Counted from the first letter of the stretch, positions 24,099 to 32,980 are shown. The stretch: DNA of 37,461 bases from Crocinitomix sp. (GCA_030836155.1 JAURQI010000172.1:1-37461), one strand, 5' to 3'. The notes: a model not told the origin generated them from the sequence alone. A program made the numbers and translations.

Positions 24099-24143
24099 TT
24101 TATAAGAAGACAAATAACTGCTTTAATAAAGGTTGATTTCAAA

Positions 24144-25844
24144 ATGACAAAACAACTACTCACAATAGGACTACTTTTAATAACTTCTTTCGTTTTTGCG
24201 CAAAAAACAAAACCGAAGATGGTTAAGAATTTCTGGGATTTTGAAAAGCGTCAAATCCAAAGTCAAGGATATTATTACGGAGATCAATTTTACGGTGAAA
24301 CGACCATGGAACATGGTTTATGGCGCTATTGGGACAAACAAGGAAGATTAAAAGAAGAACGTAATTATTTCAAAGGGGAGTTGCACGGCGAAGTTATTCG
24401 TTATTATGCAAGCGGACAGCCCCTAGAGCGTGGTTATTTTAATCACGGCAGTCAAGATAGCATTTACACTTCTTGGTACGAAAATGGTAAACTCAAAGAA
24501 GAAGGTAATTATAGCATGAATCGACCTGTTGGTGATTGGAAAAGCTATTATATTAATGGTTACCACATGATGGAAGAGAAGTTGGAGGATTCAATGTCTT
24601 ATGTGATGAATTTCTGGTTGCCGGATAGCACGCAAACGTTGAAAGATGGGAACGGTCGAACTTTTGTATATTATTCCAGCACAGGTCATTTAGAAGAGTT
24701 TTACACCTATGAGGATGGGATTAAAAACGGTCCTTTTGAAGAGTATACAGCTGCGGGTAAAATATTTGCACAAGGTCAATATCGCAATGGAGAAAAAGAC
24801 AGCACTTGGTTGTATTGGTATTATACCGGGGAATTAGATCGTGAGGTAAACTATGTAAATGGGAATTTACAGGGACCATATAAAAAGTATTACGACAATG
24901 GTAAACTGAACGTAAAAGGAGAATATCACAATGGCCAAAAAGTAGGTCATTGGAAATGGTATACGAATGTTGGAACCACGGATATGGAAGGCGATTTTAT
25001 AGCTGACCAACAGGATGGCTTCTGGAAATATTGGTTTCCAGGTGACACCGTTCAAGTTGAAAGTCAAGGTTATTTTCAGAATGGTAAACGGAACGGTGAT
25101 TGGGAATTCTTTTATCGTGATGGAAAACAATGGCGAAAAGGAACTTATAAAGACGATTTAGAGGATGGTGAATGGAAGACTTGGTTTGAAAATGGACAAT
25201 TATTAAAGCAAGGTACTTTTGCTGAAGGACGTGAGCATGGTGAATGGCAGCAGTGGTTTGAGAACGGTGATTTAAAAAATATTGCACATTTTGATATGGG
25301 CACTCTACATGGTGAATGGAAGTCCTATTTCAAAAAAGGCAAATTGCACCTTCAAGGAAATTATGAACATGATTTAAAAGTAGGAGAGTGGAAACGGTTT
25401 AATAAAAAGGGTCGACTCCTAGAAATTGGTTCATACAAACTTATCAACCATAAAAAAGGTGTCAAGTACGGTCCGTTTTCTAAGCGCGTATTAAAACAAA
25501 GTGTAAAGCACGGTCATTGGCAATGGTATAGTGACAAAGATGGGGGCTTAACACATGAAGGTTCTTATAAAAATGGAAAAGAAGAAGGCGAGTGGATCTA
25601 TTATTTTAAGGGAGGAGCAAGAGCAAACCGCATTATTCATTATAAAGACGGGAAGCTGCATGGGAAAATGTTGATCTATCAATGGCGACCTCATCGCATT
25701 ACCCAAGAAATCAATTATAAAGATGGATTAAAAGCCGGGAAAATGTACGTGTTCGATCGACGCGGGAAAGTCGTTGAAGAGAGGACCTTTAAAGAAGGTA
25801 TAGAGCAAAAAGAAACAGCTGGTGGTGGATCGTTTAGGCCTTAG
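24144..25844 (+). CDS. exported YwqK/MORN-type repeat protein
   Basis: 566 residues from the ATG at 24144 with signal peptide MTKQLLTIGLLLITSFVFAQ. Nearly all of the rest is a repeat of about 23 residues with the pattern G-x-W-x-x-Y/F-x-x-x-G-x-L-x-x-x-G-x-Y-x-x-G, for example GEWKTWFENGQLLKQGTFAEGREHGEWQ split over two units; I count roughly twenty units. This is the MORN_2 repeat found in YwqK-family proteins. It probably forms an elongated beta sheet in the periplasm or at the surface. No partner gene is linked; function unknown. Convergent with bestrophin. Confidence 0.85.
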   Translation: MTKQLLTIGLLLITSFVFAQKTKPKMVKNFWDFEKRQIQSQGYYYGDQFYGETTMEHGLWRYWDKQGRLKEERNYFKGELHGEVIRYYASGQPLERGYFNHGSQDSIYTSWYENGKLKEEGNYSMNRPVGDWKSYYINGYHMMEEKLEDSMSYVMNFWLPDSTQTLKDGNGRTFVYYSSTGHLEEFYTYEDGIKNGPFEEYTAAGKIFAQGQYRNGEKDSTWLYWYYTGELDREVNYVNGNLQGPYKKYYDNGKLNVKGEYHNGQKVGHWKWYTNVGTTDMEGDFIADQQDGFWKYWFPGDTVQVESQGYFQNGKRNGDWEFFYRDGKQWRKGTYKDDLEDGEWKTWFENGQLLKQGTFAEGREHGEWQQWFENGDLKNIAHFDMGTLHGEWKSYFKKGKLHLQGNYEHDLKVGEWKRFNKKGRLLEIGSYKLINHKKGVKYGPFSKRVLKQSVKHGHWQWYSDKDGGLTHEGSYKNGKEEGEWIYYFKGGARANRIIHYKDGKLHGKMLIYQWRPHRITQEINYKDGLKAGKMYVFDRRGKVVEERTFKEGIEQKETAGGGSFRP

Positions 25845-25857
25845 AGCTTTCTCAAAT

Positions 25858-26733
25858 TCAAACAGCCATCACCTCTTTTACATTGTTTTTAATCTTGGCA
25901 GCTAAATCATCTGTTGGAAGGTCATTGTCATCGAGTCCGAAAGGGTCTTCAATTTCTTCTGCAAGAATTTCCATACTGACCAGGACATAGAAAATAAAGA
26001 TATTAATCAAAATTGCATAATAACCAAAGTCCGTGATGATCGCCAAGGGCATGGTCGTTACGAATATAAAGATGAATTTTTTCAAGAAAATACTGTACGA
26101 ATAAGGAATGGGAGTATTTCTAATACGTTCACATGCCCCAATGATATCCGAAAACGTTTTTAAATTTGTGTCCAAAACAATTACGTCTTCTTCAGATAAT
26201 TGACCGTCCTTTTTTAATTGCTGTATACGCTCATAGAGCCAAAACGCAATGATATTCGGAATGTGATCAGAATTCTCAAGACGTTGACGCTCCTCGTCAG
26301 TAATATTCAACTCTTCTAATAATACCCCTTTTCGCAAATGTTCTTTCATCGCATAAGCGTAATTTGGGATCATGCGAGCGAAAAACTCTTTGTCTTCTTT
26401 ATGCTTGAGTAAAGGAGATAATTTGATTGCTAGATTTCGCGTATTGTTTACCAGTTCGCCCCATTTTTTACGTCCTTCCCACCAACGATCGTAAGCTGTA
26501 TTCGTGCGGAAAACAAGCAGTAAGGAAAGCACGAATCCAATCAATGAATAAACCGCCATCAATTCACCCCACATATTACGCGTATCGTCACTGAAGTAGT
26601 TGATTTCCAAATATGCCAACCCTAGCGTAAAAAGGAGGATATAAATCATTTCTTTCCAGATCATGAAGACCGTATCGCTATGGCGAATGGCGAAGATATG
26701 TCTAAACCAGGTTTTAGGATTGTATCGAATCAT
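25858..26733 (-). CDS. bestrophin-family chloride channel
   Basis: Bacterial bestrophin (formerly UPF0187): pentameric anion channels of the inner membrane. 291 residues with the family's N-terminal block IRYNPKTWFRHIFAIRHSDTVFMIWKEM, membrane segments at about 28-46 and 60-80, the diagnostic FRTNTAYDRWWEGRKKWGELVNNTRNLA near residue 90, and a third/fourth segment near 215-250. The C-terminal DPFGLDDNDLP matches the calcium-clasp-like end of bestrophins. Single gene, divergent from yihY. Confidence 0.9.
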   Translation of the reverse strand: MIRYNPKTWFRHIFAIRHSDTVFMIWKEMIYILLFTLGLAYLEINYFSDDTRNMWGELMAVYSLIGFVLSLLLVFRTNTAYDRWWEGRKKWGELVNNTRNLAIKLSPLLKHKEDKEFFARMIPNYAYAMKEHLRKGVLLEELNITDEERQRLENSDHIPNIIAFWLYERIQQLKKDGQLSEEDVIVLDTNLKTFSDIIGACERIRNTPIPYSYSIFLKKFIFIFVTTMPLAIITDFGYYAILINIFIFYVLVSMEILAEEIEDPFGLDDNDLPTDDLAAKIKNNVKEVMAV

Positions 26734-26847
26734 TCAAAAGGGACTTTTAGGTGAGTATTATTGGCGCAAACAAAAACAAAAATAACAATCCTATACGATT
26801 CGGCTGCAGATGAGTTTTAAAAGTAACCTATTCAAACCAAAGAGAAG

Positions 26848-26880
26848 TTGATTGCGAATAAAAATAAGGGTTTATATTTG
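26848..26880 (+). promoter_or_regulatory. promoter of the yihY-family gene
   Basis: TTG at 26848-26850, 22-nt spacer, TATATTTG at 26873-26880, ending 4 nt before the GTG at 26885. Confidence 0.55.
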
Positions 26881-26884
26881 TCGG

Positions 26885-27868
26885 GTGGAACAATTGGTCA
26901 ATAAGATAAAGCGACTTTTGCGCATTTTGAGAGTTACGGTGATTCGCAAGACCATTCATTTAACTCGTCGAATTGTATTGCCAGGGTTTGAAGGTGTTTC
27001 GCTATGGGAAATATTGTTCTTTTTTGTCTGGTCGATTCGAAAGGGTTTTATCTCCACACGTGCATCCTCTTTAGCTTTTCATTTTTTTCTCGCCATGATT
27101 CCATTCGGACTAGTTATGGTGATCATTTTTGCCTATGTGCCTTATTTTGATTTAGAGAATGATATGTTGCCCGTGTTTGGAAGCTTTATTCCAGAATCCA
27201 TTTTTAATCAATTTGTCGATAATTTGGATCAGTTCCAAAACTCAACGGTATCCTCCTTGATCTCATTCGGATTTATTCTTGCCCTTTATTTCAGTTCTAA
27301 CGGTTTCTCTGTTTTGATTCGATCGTTTAATAGTTCACGAATCAATTTTGAAAAACGCAATTGGTGGTCGGCAAAAATAACCGCCCTTGCCTTTGTTTTT
27401 GTCATTATTATCGGAATATTAGCATTGGTTCTAGTTGTTTTATTGGAGCGAAAACTGTTAAATTTCTGGGCCGAGCATAGCGCCTTTATTGATAATAATC
27501 TCTCCCTCATATTCACCATTCTTACCGCCATTTTTGTGGCGGCAATGTTGTATTTTGCCATTGCAACCATCTATTATTTTGGTCCGTCAAATCGTAATGA
27601 ATTTCGCTTCTTTTCGGCCGGGAGTTCTTTAGCCACCGTCTTGATAATCATAATCTCCGAGCTATATTCATTCTATATTCAAAAGTTTGCTAATTATGAT
27701 GAATTGTATGGCTCTTTGGGTACCATTATGATGTTGCTCTTATGGATTTATTTGATATCCTTTGTTTTACTTCTGGGCTTTGAGTTAAATGCCAGTATTC
27801 ATGGAGCTGTACAAAAAAAATTGCACCATTTGGACAATTTAAAAGGCCGATTAGAAAAGGATTTTTAA
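26885..27868 (+). CDS. YihY/UPF0761-family inner membrane protein
   Basis: Polytopic membrane protein of the family once called RNase BN; it has no nuclease features and its function is unsettled. 327 residues from the GTG at 26885, with six membrane segments. Family marks are RASSLAFHFFLAMIPFGLVMV near residue 65, YFGPSNRNEFRFFSAGSSLATVL near 235, and YGSLGTIMMLLLWIYLISFVLLLGFELNA near 285. An upstream TTG (26852) is in frame but lies before the promoter's -7 element; the GTG would be leaderless, and the TTG at 26894 is an alternative. Confidence 0.85.
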   Translation: MEQLVNKIKRLLRILRVTVIRKTIHLTRRIVLPGFEGVSLWEILFFFVWSIRKGFISTRASSLAFHFFLAMIPFGLVMVIIFAYVPYFDLENDMLPVFGSFIPESIFNQFVDNLDQFQNSTVSSLISFGFILALYFSSNGFSVLIRSFNSSRINFEKRNWWSAKITALAFVFVIIIGILALVLVVLLERKLLNFWAEHSAFIDNNLSLIFTILTAIFVAAMLYFAIATIYYFGPSNRNEFRFFSAGSSLATVLIIIISELYSFYIQKFANYDELYGSLGTIMMLLLWIYLISFVLLLGFELNASIHGAVQKKLHHLDNLKGRLEKDF

Positions 27869-27994
27869 CCCTATTTATTCAAGAAATGCTGATTTTTTTG
27901 AGAATGTCCCTTAAATCAATTGGTAGCTCAAGGGCTTTTCATTAATTTTACAACACTATCGCATAGATAACTGTTATAGGTATAAAAGACAATT

Positions 27995-28642
27995 ATGAAG
28001 AAAAGTATAGCAATAGTCGTGATGAGCGGCTTTTTATTCGCTGCATGTGGTGGCGAGGCAGAAACAAACAATGATGAAGGATCAGCAGGAGAAGAGACAA
28101 CAGCAGGAGCTGAGGTTTGTACTTATGCTTATTCTCCTGATGAGACGATTCTTACGTGGACGGCGTTTAAGTTAACAGAGCGTGTTGGAGTGAGTGGTAC
28201 ATTTGATGAGATCAACGTCGTGTCGAATGATGGTGCAGATGATATGTATGCTGTTTTAACGGGAGCAAGTTTTGACATACCTGTGAGCAGTCTTAACTCC
28301 AATGACGAAGCGCGTGACCCTAAAATCAAAAACAGCTTTTTTGGTGTAATGGATAGTACAGACCGAATCACTGGATCGGTAAATAGCCTCAGTGCAACTG
28401 CAGGTGAAGTAACGATCTCCATGAACGGTATGACGAAAAATTACAGTGGAGAAGTGTCAGTTGAAGGTGAGGAAATTACCTTTTCAACGACATTGAATAT
28501 ATTAGATTTTAATGGTCAAGAATCAATCGATTCTTTGGGTGTTGTTTGCGAAGCAAAACATACGGGTCCTGATGGCGTGAACAAGCTATGGGAAGATGTA
28601 GAATTGGTAATCAGAACAACCCTCGTAAAAACTTGCGAATAA
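27995..28642 (+). CDS. YceI-domain lipoprotein
   Basis: 215 residues with a lipoprotein signal (LFAACGG, lipid-bearing Cys 18) followed by an acidic Gly/Glu/Thr linker. From about residue 40 comes a YceI-like lipocalin fold: ETILTWTAFKLTERVGVSGTFDEI, FDIPVSSLNSNDEARDPKIKNSFFGVM, and repeated strands to the end. YceI proteins bind isoprenoid-type lipids in a closed barrel. Cysteines near both ends of the domain (about 42 and 214) could form a disulfide. It lies 22 nt before galE, possibly in one transcript. Confidence 0.8.
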   Translation: MKKSIAIVVMSGFLFAACGGEAETNNDEGSAGEETTAGAEVCTYAYSPDETILTWTAFKLTERVGVSGTFDEINVVSNDGADDMYAVLTGASFDIPVSSLNSNDEARDPKIKNSFFGVMDSTDRITGSVNSLSATAGEVTISMNGMTKNYSGEVSVEGEEITFSTTLNILDFNGQESIDSLGVVCEAKHTGPDGVNKLWEDVELVIRTTLVKTCE

Positions 28643-28664
28643 GCGCTACCACCAACCCCTAGCC

Positions 28665-29696
28665 ATGAACAAGATTGTTGTCGTTACTGGTGGAGCCGGT
28701 TATATCGGTTCTCACACTGTTGTTGCATTATCAGATGCAGGGTATACACCTGTGATCATTGACGACTTCCGTAACGCACAACCTTGGATAATAGATCGTA
28801 TCGAACAAATCACTGGCCATCGACCAGCCGTGTTTGATATTGATTGTCAGGATGAGGTTAAAGTCGCGAAGGTGTTTGATCAATATGAAACAATATTTGG
28901 TTTGATACATTTTGCTGCGGACAAGGCCGTAGGAGAATCGGTTAATAATCCATTAAAGTATTATCAAAACAATATAGGTTCGCTTTGCACAGTGCTTAAA
29001 GTGGCAGAGGAGCGAGGAGTTCGTAATATTGTGTTTTCTTCGTCTTGTACCGTTTATGGGGCGGTAAGTGATCCAGTTGTCACAGAAAATCATCCGGTAA
29101 AAGCAGCCATGTCACCTTATGGCGATACAAAAATAACCTGCGAAAAAATTGTCCGTTTTACGCAAGCTGTTTCGGATTCGATGACCGCTATTCTATTGCG
29201 TTATTTTAATCCAATCGGAGCACATCCGACGGCATTAATTGGTGAGTTGCCGCAAGGTATTCCGAACAACTTAGTACCTTATATTGCACAAACAGCAAAA
29301 GGAGTACGCGAAAAACTAACGGTTTTTGGTAACGATTATAATACGCCCGACGGAACGAATATTCGCGATTATATTCACGTTGTTGATTTAGCAAAAGCAC
29401 ATGTTAGTGCATTGGCCTATCTTTCCAGTAAAGAAAAACAAATTTGTGATATTGTTAATCTAGGAAGCGGACATGGAACATCAGTGCTTGAAATCATAGA
29501 ATCTTTCGAGAAAGTCAACGATTTAAAATTAAATTACGAAATTGGTCCTCGCAGACCAGGTGATGTGGAACAAATTTATGCGGATGCAAGTAAAGCAAAG
29601 AACCTTTTGGGGTGGACTTGTGAATATGAAGTAGAGGATGCATTGAAGCACGCTTGGGAATGGGAGAAAACGATTGAAAAAATGGAAACGAAATAA
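28665..29696 (+). CDS. galE: UDP-glucose 4-epimerase
   Basis: Interconverts UDP-glucose and UDP-galactose for LPS or other glycans. 343 residues, the normal length. NAD-binding GGAGYIGSH at residues 9-17, FAADKAVGESV (the HFAA region), SSSCTVYG, the catalytic pair in SPYGDTKITCEK (Y-x3-K) near residue 150, LRYFNPIGAHP, and RDYIHVVDLAKAH. The YceI gene precedes it and a barrel gene starts one base after the stop, so the three may form an operon. Confidence 0.93.
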   Translation: MNKIVVVTGGAGYIGSHTVVALSDAGYTPVIIDDFRNAQPWIIDRIEQITGHRPAVFDIDCQDEVKVAKVFDQYETIFGLIHFAADKAVGESVNNPLKYYQNNIGSLCTVLKVAEERGVRNIVFSSSCTVYGAVSDPVVTENHPVKAAMSPYGDTKITCEKIVRFTQAVSDSMTAILLRYFNPIGAHPTALIGELPQGIPNNLVPYIAQTAKGVREKLTVFGNDYNTPDGTNIRDYIHVVDLAKAHVSALAYLSSKEKQICDIVNLGSGHGTSVLEIIESFEKVNDLKLNYEIGPRRPGDVEQIYADASKAKNLLGWTCEYEVEDALKHAWEWEKTIEKMETK

Positions 29697-29697
29697 C

Positions 29698-30459
29698 ATG
29701 TATAGCATCCGATGGCATATTGCTTTATTGATTTGCTTCATGAGTATAGCAAGCGTTTCAAGTTTTGCTCAAGAAGAAGAGCCAAAAGAGGGGCCTTTTA
29801 CAAAGCGCAAACCGGGAATTATGCGTTTCTATACAGGTTTATCAGCTCCTGAAAAAGAATCTGAACTCAAATTTGATCGGTTCAATACTGATTTTTTCTT
29901 TAATAGCTGGATCGGTGATAAAGGTGGAGTAACGACAAAACCTTATGCCATTGGTCACAGTATTAATTTGATGTTTGACATTCCATTTTCAAAGCGCTCT
30001 CGTATGGGGGTGGCAATTGGTTTTGGATACAGCCATTTTAACGTACGTCATGATGGTGCTTTTGACTTTGTTGAAGATCCAATAACAATGGAAACATATT
30101 CCGTCTTAAGTCCTTATACAGGTCCGAATCGTTGGATAAACCGAACGGTTTTTAATTTTATTGAGGTACCATTTGAAATTCGATTCCGCTCACGCAAAGA
30201 AAGAGGGAAATGGAAGTTTTACCCAGGTTTTAAAGTCGGGTATATGGTTGAAAACTATGAGAAATGGCGTATTAACGAATTGGAATACAAACTATTCAAC
30301 TTTCCGGACCTGAATCGTTTACATTATGGCCCGACATTGCGTTTTGGTCGTGATAACGTCATGTTATTCGGATATTACGATATGACCTATGTTTTTATGA
30401 ACGAAAACAGCAATCAATTACAGCTTTTTGGTGCTGGAATTAGCATTGGTTGGTTCTAA
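29698..30459 (+). CDS. PorT-like outer membrane beta-barrel protein
   Basis: 253 residues from the ATG at 29698 (an in-frame TTG at 29674 lies inside galE). Signal peptide ends at VSSFAQ (about residue 24). The body alternates polar and hydrophobic residues as in 8-stranded barrels of the PorT/OMP_b-brl_2 kind: RSRMGVAIGFGYSHFNV, FNFIEVPFEIRFRSRKERGKWKFYPGFKVGYM, LQLFGAGISIGWF at the end. PorT itself is a T9SS component; I cannot tell whether this is the true orthologue. One base separates it from galE. Confidence 0.7.
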   Translation: MYSIRWHIALLICFMSIASVSSFAQEEEPKEGPFTKRKPGIMRFYTGLSAPEKESELKFDRFNTDFFFNSWIGDKGGVTTKPYAIGHSINLMFDIPFSKRSRMGVAIGFGYSHFNVRHDGAFDFVEDPITMETYSVLSPYTGPNRWINRTVFNFIEVPFEIRFRSRKERGKWKFYPGFKVGYMVENYEKWRINELEYKLFNFPDLNRLHYGPTLRFGRDNVMLFGYYDMTYVFMNENSNQLQLFGAGISIGWF

Positions 30460-30467
30460 AACTCCCC

Positions 30468-30587
30468 TTAAAACAGGGTTAAAATCAACGTCAATAAGAG
30501 GTAGTTTAAGCCTATTCCAAGAAATACAATCCAAGCAATTTTTTCAGCACGGTTCAGTCGAGTGATATTATTATTATTTGTATTCAT
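30468..30587 (-). CDS. 39-residue single-span membrane protein
   Basis: A short open frame read from the sequence: MNTNNNNITRLNRAEKIAWI, then VFLGIGLNYLLLTLILTLF. The polar Asn-rich start, the positive patch (RLNRAEK) and one hydrophobic helix of about 22 residues form a plausible N-in small membrane protein. The stop lies 8 bases past the stop of the opposing barrel gene and the start sits in an AT-rich leader (ATAAAGGTTATGAAT). No clear -7 element was seen. It could be a chance frame, but composition and topology are gene-like. Confidence 0.5.
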   Translation of the reverse strand: MNTNNNNITRLNRAEKIAWIVFLGIGLNYLLLTLILTLF

Positions 30588-30682
30588 AACCTTTATTTTT
30601 ATTTGTAAATCTCGGGTTAAAGTAGCGGTCTTGCGAATTGATTTTCGCAGCAGGTTATTTTTATTGGCGTTTTACGCAAAAA

Positions 30683-30713
30683 TTGGTTTTTGCTGTTAGA
30701 CTATGTATTTTAG
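30683..30713 (+). promoter_or_regulatory. promoter of the sugar transferase gene
   Basis: TTG at 30683-30685, 20-nt spacer, TATTTTAG at 30706-30713 (7 of 8 to TANNTTTG). It places the transcript start just before the ATG at 30724 and excludes the in-frame ATG at 30703. Confidence 0.5.
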
Positions 30714-30723
30714 GAGGATCGTC

Positions 30724-31272
30724 ATGATAAAAGGAATACTGGATATATTTGGTGCGGTTATATTATTACTGCTACTTTCGCCATTTTTATTGGCGGTCAT
30801 TATTTTGACCCTCATTTTTGAGCGGGATCATCCATTTTTTCTGCAAGAACGTATCGGAAGAGAAAAACAACCATTTACCATTATCAAATTGAGAACAATG
30901 AAAAATGGCAAAATCACACGATTGGGATCAATTCTGCGTAAAACAGGAATTGATGAATTACCCCAATTGTTGAATATCATTAAAAGGGATATGAGTTTTG
31001 TCGGTCCGAGACCCCTGACCCTAGTAGATGTTGAACGATTAGAATGGGATACAGATTTTTATCAAAAACGTTGGTCTGTTCGTCCCGGTATTGTTGGATT
31101 AGCTCAGTTATCGCCAGTTTGCCACAAAAAAATGAGCTGGTTTTATGATCAGTTATACCTGGAAAGACAATCCTTGATATTGGACTTTAAAATATTAATG
31201 GCCGCCGTGATGATACCGTTTACGGGAAAGTCATTCGTTAAAAAACGTATTCATGGAAAAGAAAAAGTATAA
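30724..31272 (+). CDS. polyprenyl-phosphate sugar-1-phosphate transferase, minimal PglC-like form
   Basis: Transfers a phospho-sugar from a nucleotide sugar to undecaprenyl phosphate, the first membrane step of glycan assembly. 182 residues: one N-terminal membrane-embedded helix (about 5-27), then the family core ERDHPFFLQERIGREKQPFTIIKLRTM, the catalytic DE in GIDELPQLLNIIKRDMSFVGPRPL near residue 80, and WSVRPGIVGLAQLSP. It lacks the extra membrane helices of the WbaP type. No other glycosyltransferase is nearby. It overlaps the next gene by 20 nt, implying coupled expression. Confidence 0.88.
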   Translation: MIKGILDIFGAVILLLLLSPFLLAVIILTLIFERDHPFFLQERIGREKQPFTIIKLRTMKNGKITRLGSILRKTGIDELPQLLNIIKRDMSFVGPRPLTLVDVERLEWDTDFYQKRWSVRPGIVGLAQLSPVCHKKMSWFYDQLYLERQSLILDFKILMAAVMIPFTGKSFVKKRIHGKEKV

Positions 31273-32287
31273 GGTACTGGTTAACGGTATGGGTAATATT
31301 GGTACCAGTTTAATACATCTTTTACTGCGCTATAAGAATGAACTGCATATTGAGCAAATATATGCTGTAAAACGGTCTTTTAAGGATTGGCAAATGACAG
31401 AAATTGAAATGCTCCAAGCTCAAGGTGTTATCATTGGAACAACATCGCGTAGTTCTGTACCTAATCGACCGTCTTTAGAAGACCTACTTCCAATAGTCGA
31501 TTATATTTTTGAAGCAACAGCCAACGGGGTTGGATTGGAGAATCTGAATACGTATCAAACTTTAGATCATCTACTCGGAGCATCAGCTCAGGGCAGTGAG
31601 AAAGGATTTGGCACTTCATTTATGGCTGGGATTAACGAAGAAAAGATCAAAAATCAACGCTTCGTGCATGTTGTTTCTTGCAATACACACGGGTCAGCGG
31701 CCTTGCTGAACGTCTTTACTGGTAAAGGTTTAGAGAATTTGCAATCGGCAGACATGGTCGTTGTTCGACGAAGTGAAGACATTGGAAATCATCAGCGTTT
31801 GGTTAGCGCAAACGTAGTTGCTCGTCATTTGGATCACATTGCCGGCACACATCATTCTATTGATGTAATTGATATGTATAAGACATTAGGCGTAGAATGT
31901 CCCTTAACATCATCAGACATTACTACTCCCAGTCAATTAATGCATGCTGTACGATTCAATATTCAATTAAAAGAAGCCTTATCTGAAACACCCGAAGAGC
32001 TGATTAAAAATCAACCCTTCCTATCAATGACAAAAAAATTTGATTCAAATGTTGTGTTTGAATTAGGGCGAAGGTATGGATTTGGAGGTCGCATATACGA
32101 GCATGCGATAGTCTTGATATCTAATTTACTAATCTCCAATAAGACGATCAAAGGCTGGGCTTTTGTTCCACAAGAAGGAAACACATTATTATCCACCATT
32201 CGTGCATTTATGCTTCAAGTTAGTTTAACAGATCATGATGCCGTGTTTTTGAAGATAAAAACAGACCTATTAAAAGAGCAATGGTAG
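31253..32287 (+). CDS. type II (archaeal-like) glyceraldehyde-3-phosphate dehydrogenase-like protein
   Basis: 344 residues. N-terminal Rossmann motif VNGMGNIGTSL (10-20) resembles archaeal VNGYGTIG. The active-site block HVVSCNTHGSAALLNVF, with Cys143, corresponds to SCNTTG of type II GAPDH, whose catalytic Cys is at about 140. VVVRRSEDIG, then GTHHSIDV (His200/201 near the expected catalytic His) and DITTPSQLMHAVRFNI follow in the same order as in archaeal enzymes (RRAAD, SHHGPD, PTTLMH). Bacteria normally use the unrelated-looking type I GAPDH, so the substrate here is uncertain. It overlaps the sugar transferase. Confidence 0.6.
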   Translation: MEKKKYKVLVNGMGNIGTSLIHLLLRYKNELHIEQIYAVKRSFKDWQMTEIEMLQAQGVIIGTTSRSSVPNRPSLEDLLPIVDYIFEATANGVGLENLNTYQTLDHLLGASAQGSEKGFGTSFMAGINEEKIKNQRFVHVVSCNTHGSAALLNVFTGKGLENLQSADMVVVRRSEDIGNHQRLVSANVVARHLDHIAGTHHSIDVIDMYKTLGVECPLTSSDITTPSQLMHAVRFNIQLKEALSETPEELIKNQPFLSMTKKFDSNVVFELGRRYGFGGRIYEHAIVLISNLLISNKTIKGWAFVPQEGNTLLSTIRAFMLQVSLTDHDAVFLKIKTDLLKEQW

Positions 32288-32289
32288 TC

Positions 32290-32980
32290 TTAAACAAAAC
32301 CGCGTTCATTTTTAATTAAGTCATAAGCAGCAGTGATCGTTTGGAACTTTGTCTTTGCCATTTCTTTTTGATGGAAAACACGATCGGGATGATACTTTTT
32401 CGCCAAATTGCGATAAGCTTTTTTAATTTCTTTATCAGTGGCAGACGCATCTATATCTAACACCTTATAAGCCTTTTTTAACAAGCTGATATTCGAGCTT
32501 GCAGCAGCAGATTGTGTTCTTCGCGATTGCTCATAATAATCTTTTTCATTTTGAAACTCAAACAAACGCAGGGTTTGATGATAGACACGCAACCGAATAC
32601 CCAACTGAACGGTTATGTATTTGAGTAAAAGCTCTTCCTTTTTGGTTAGGACGCGATCTATGGTTGCTATCCAAACCAGTGTATGAATGAGCTGTTTTTT
32701 CTCAGCGTCAGGAAGGGAATATTTTATAGATGCGATATGTTTCTTTAATGATAAATCGTTTTTTATAAATTCGTCCAAGGCGGTAGAGAAAGAGCTGGCT
32801 TTTTCCGGTTTAAATTGCTTTTGGAAGAATCGTTTTACCTGACTAAGCTCGGTGCTAGACCATGGTGAAGAAAATGACCAGGGCAATAGCTTGACCAAAA
32901 TTAGTTGAAAGTAAATAGACCAAACTAATAATGATGGCAATAGGTATGATATATCTCAAATATGGATTACGTTGAATCAT
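32290..32980 (-). pseudogene. DjlA-like TerB/J-domain gene, copy 1, frameshifted
   Basis: The open frame from 32940 (216 codons from a TTG) holds the second half of a TerB-like helical domain and a C-terminal J domain with KKYHPDR (HPD intact). Its N-terminus has no membrane anchor. In the next frame an ATG at 32980, 13 nt after copy 2, encodes MIQRNPYLRYIIPIAIIISL and a further hydrophobic stretch, then hits TAG at 32857. Joining the two needs a +1 shift between 32958 and 32858. Compared with copies 2 and 3, about 40 residues with the first TerB helix (the ADG/ADR motif) are missing at this junction, so the shift probably marks a real deletion. Confidence 0.65.

Noticed and set aside
24144-25844. 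Toxin-antitoxin system
   Set aside because: YwqK-family proteins are often labelled antitoxins, but there is no toxin gene beside this one and it is exported; the label would mislead.
26885-27868. Ribonuclease BN
   Set aside because: The old name of the YihY family; the protein is a polytopic membrane protein with no nuclease motif.
27919-27940. Sigma-54 site before the YceI lipoprotein (GG-N10-GC)
   Set aside because: Spacing fits, but the flanking bases do not match TGGCAC/TTGC and the copy lacks the downstream blocks shared by the small RNAs.
28665-31272. Capsule or O-antigen biosynthesis cluster
   Set aside because: galE and a sugar transferase are close, but separated by a barrel gene and an opposing small ORF, with no other glycosyltransferase, flippase or polymerase.
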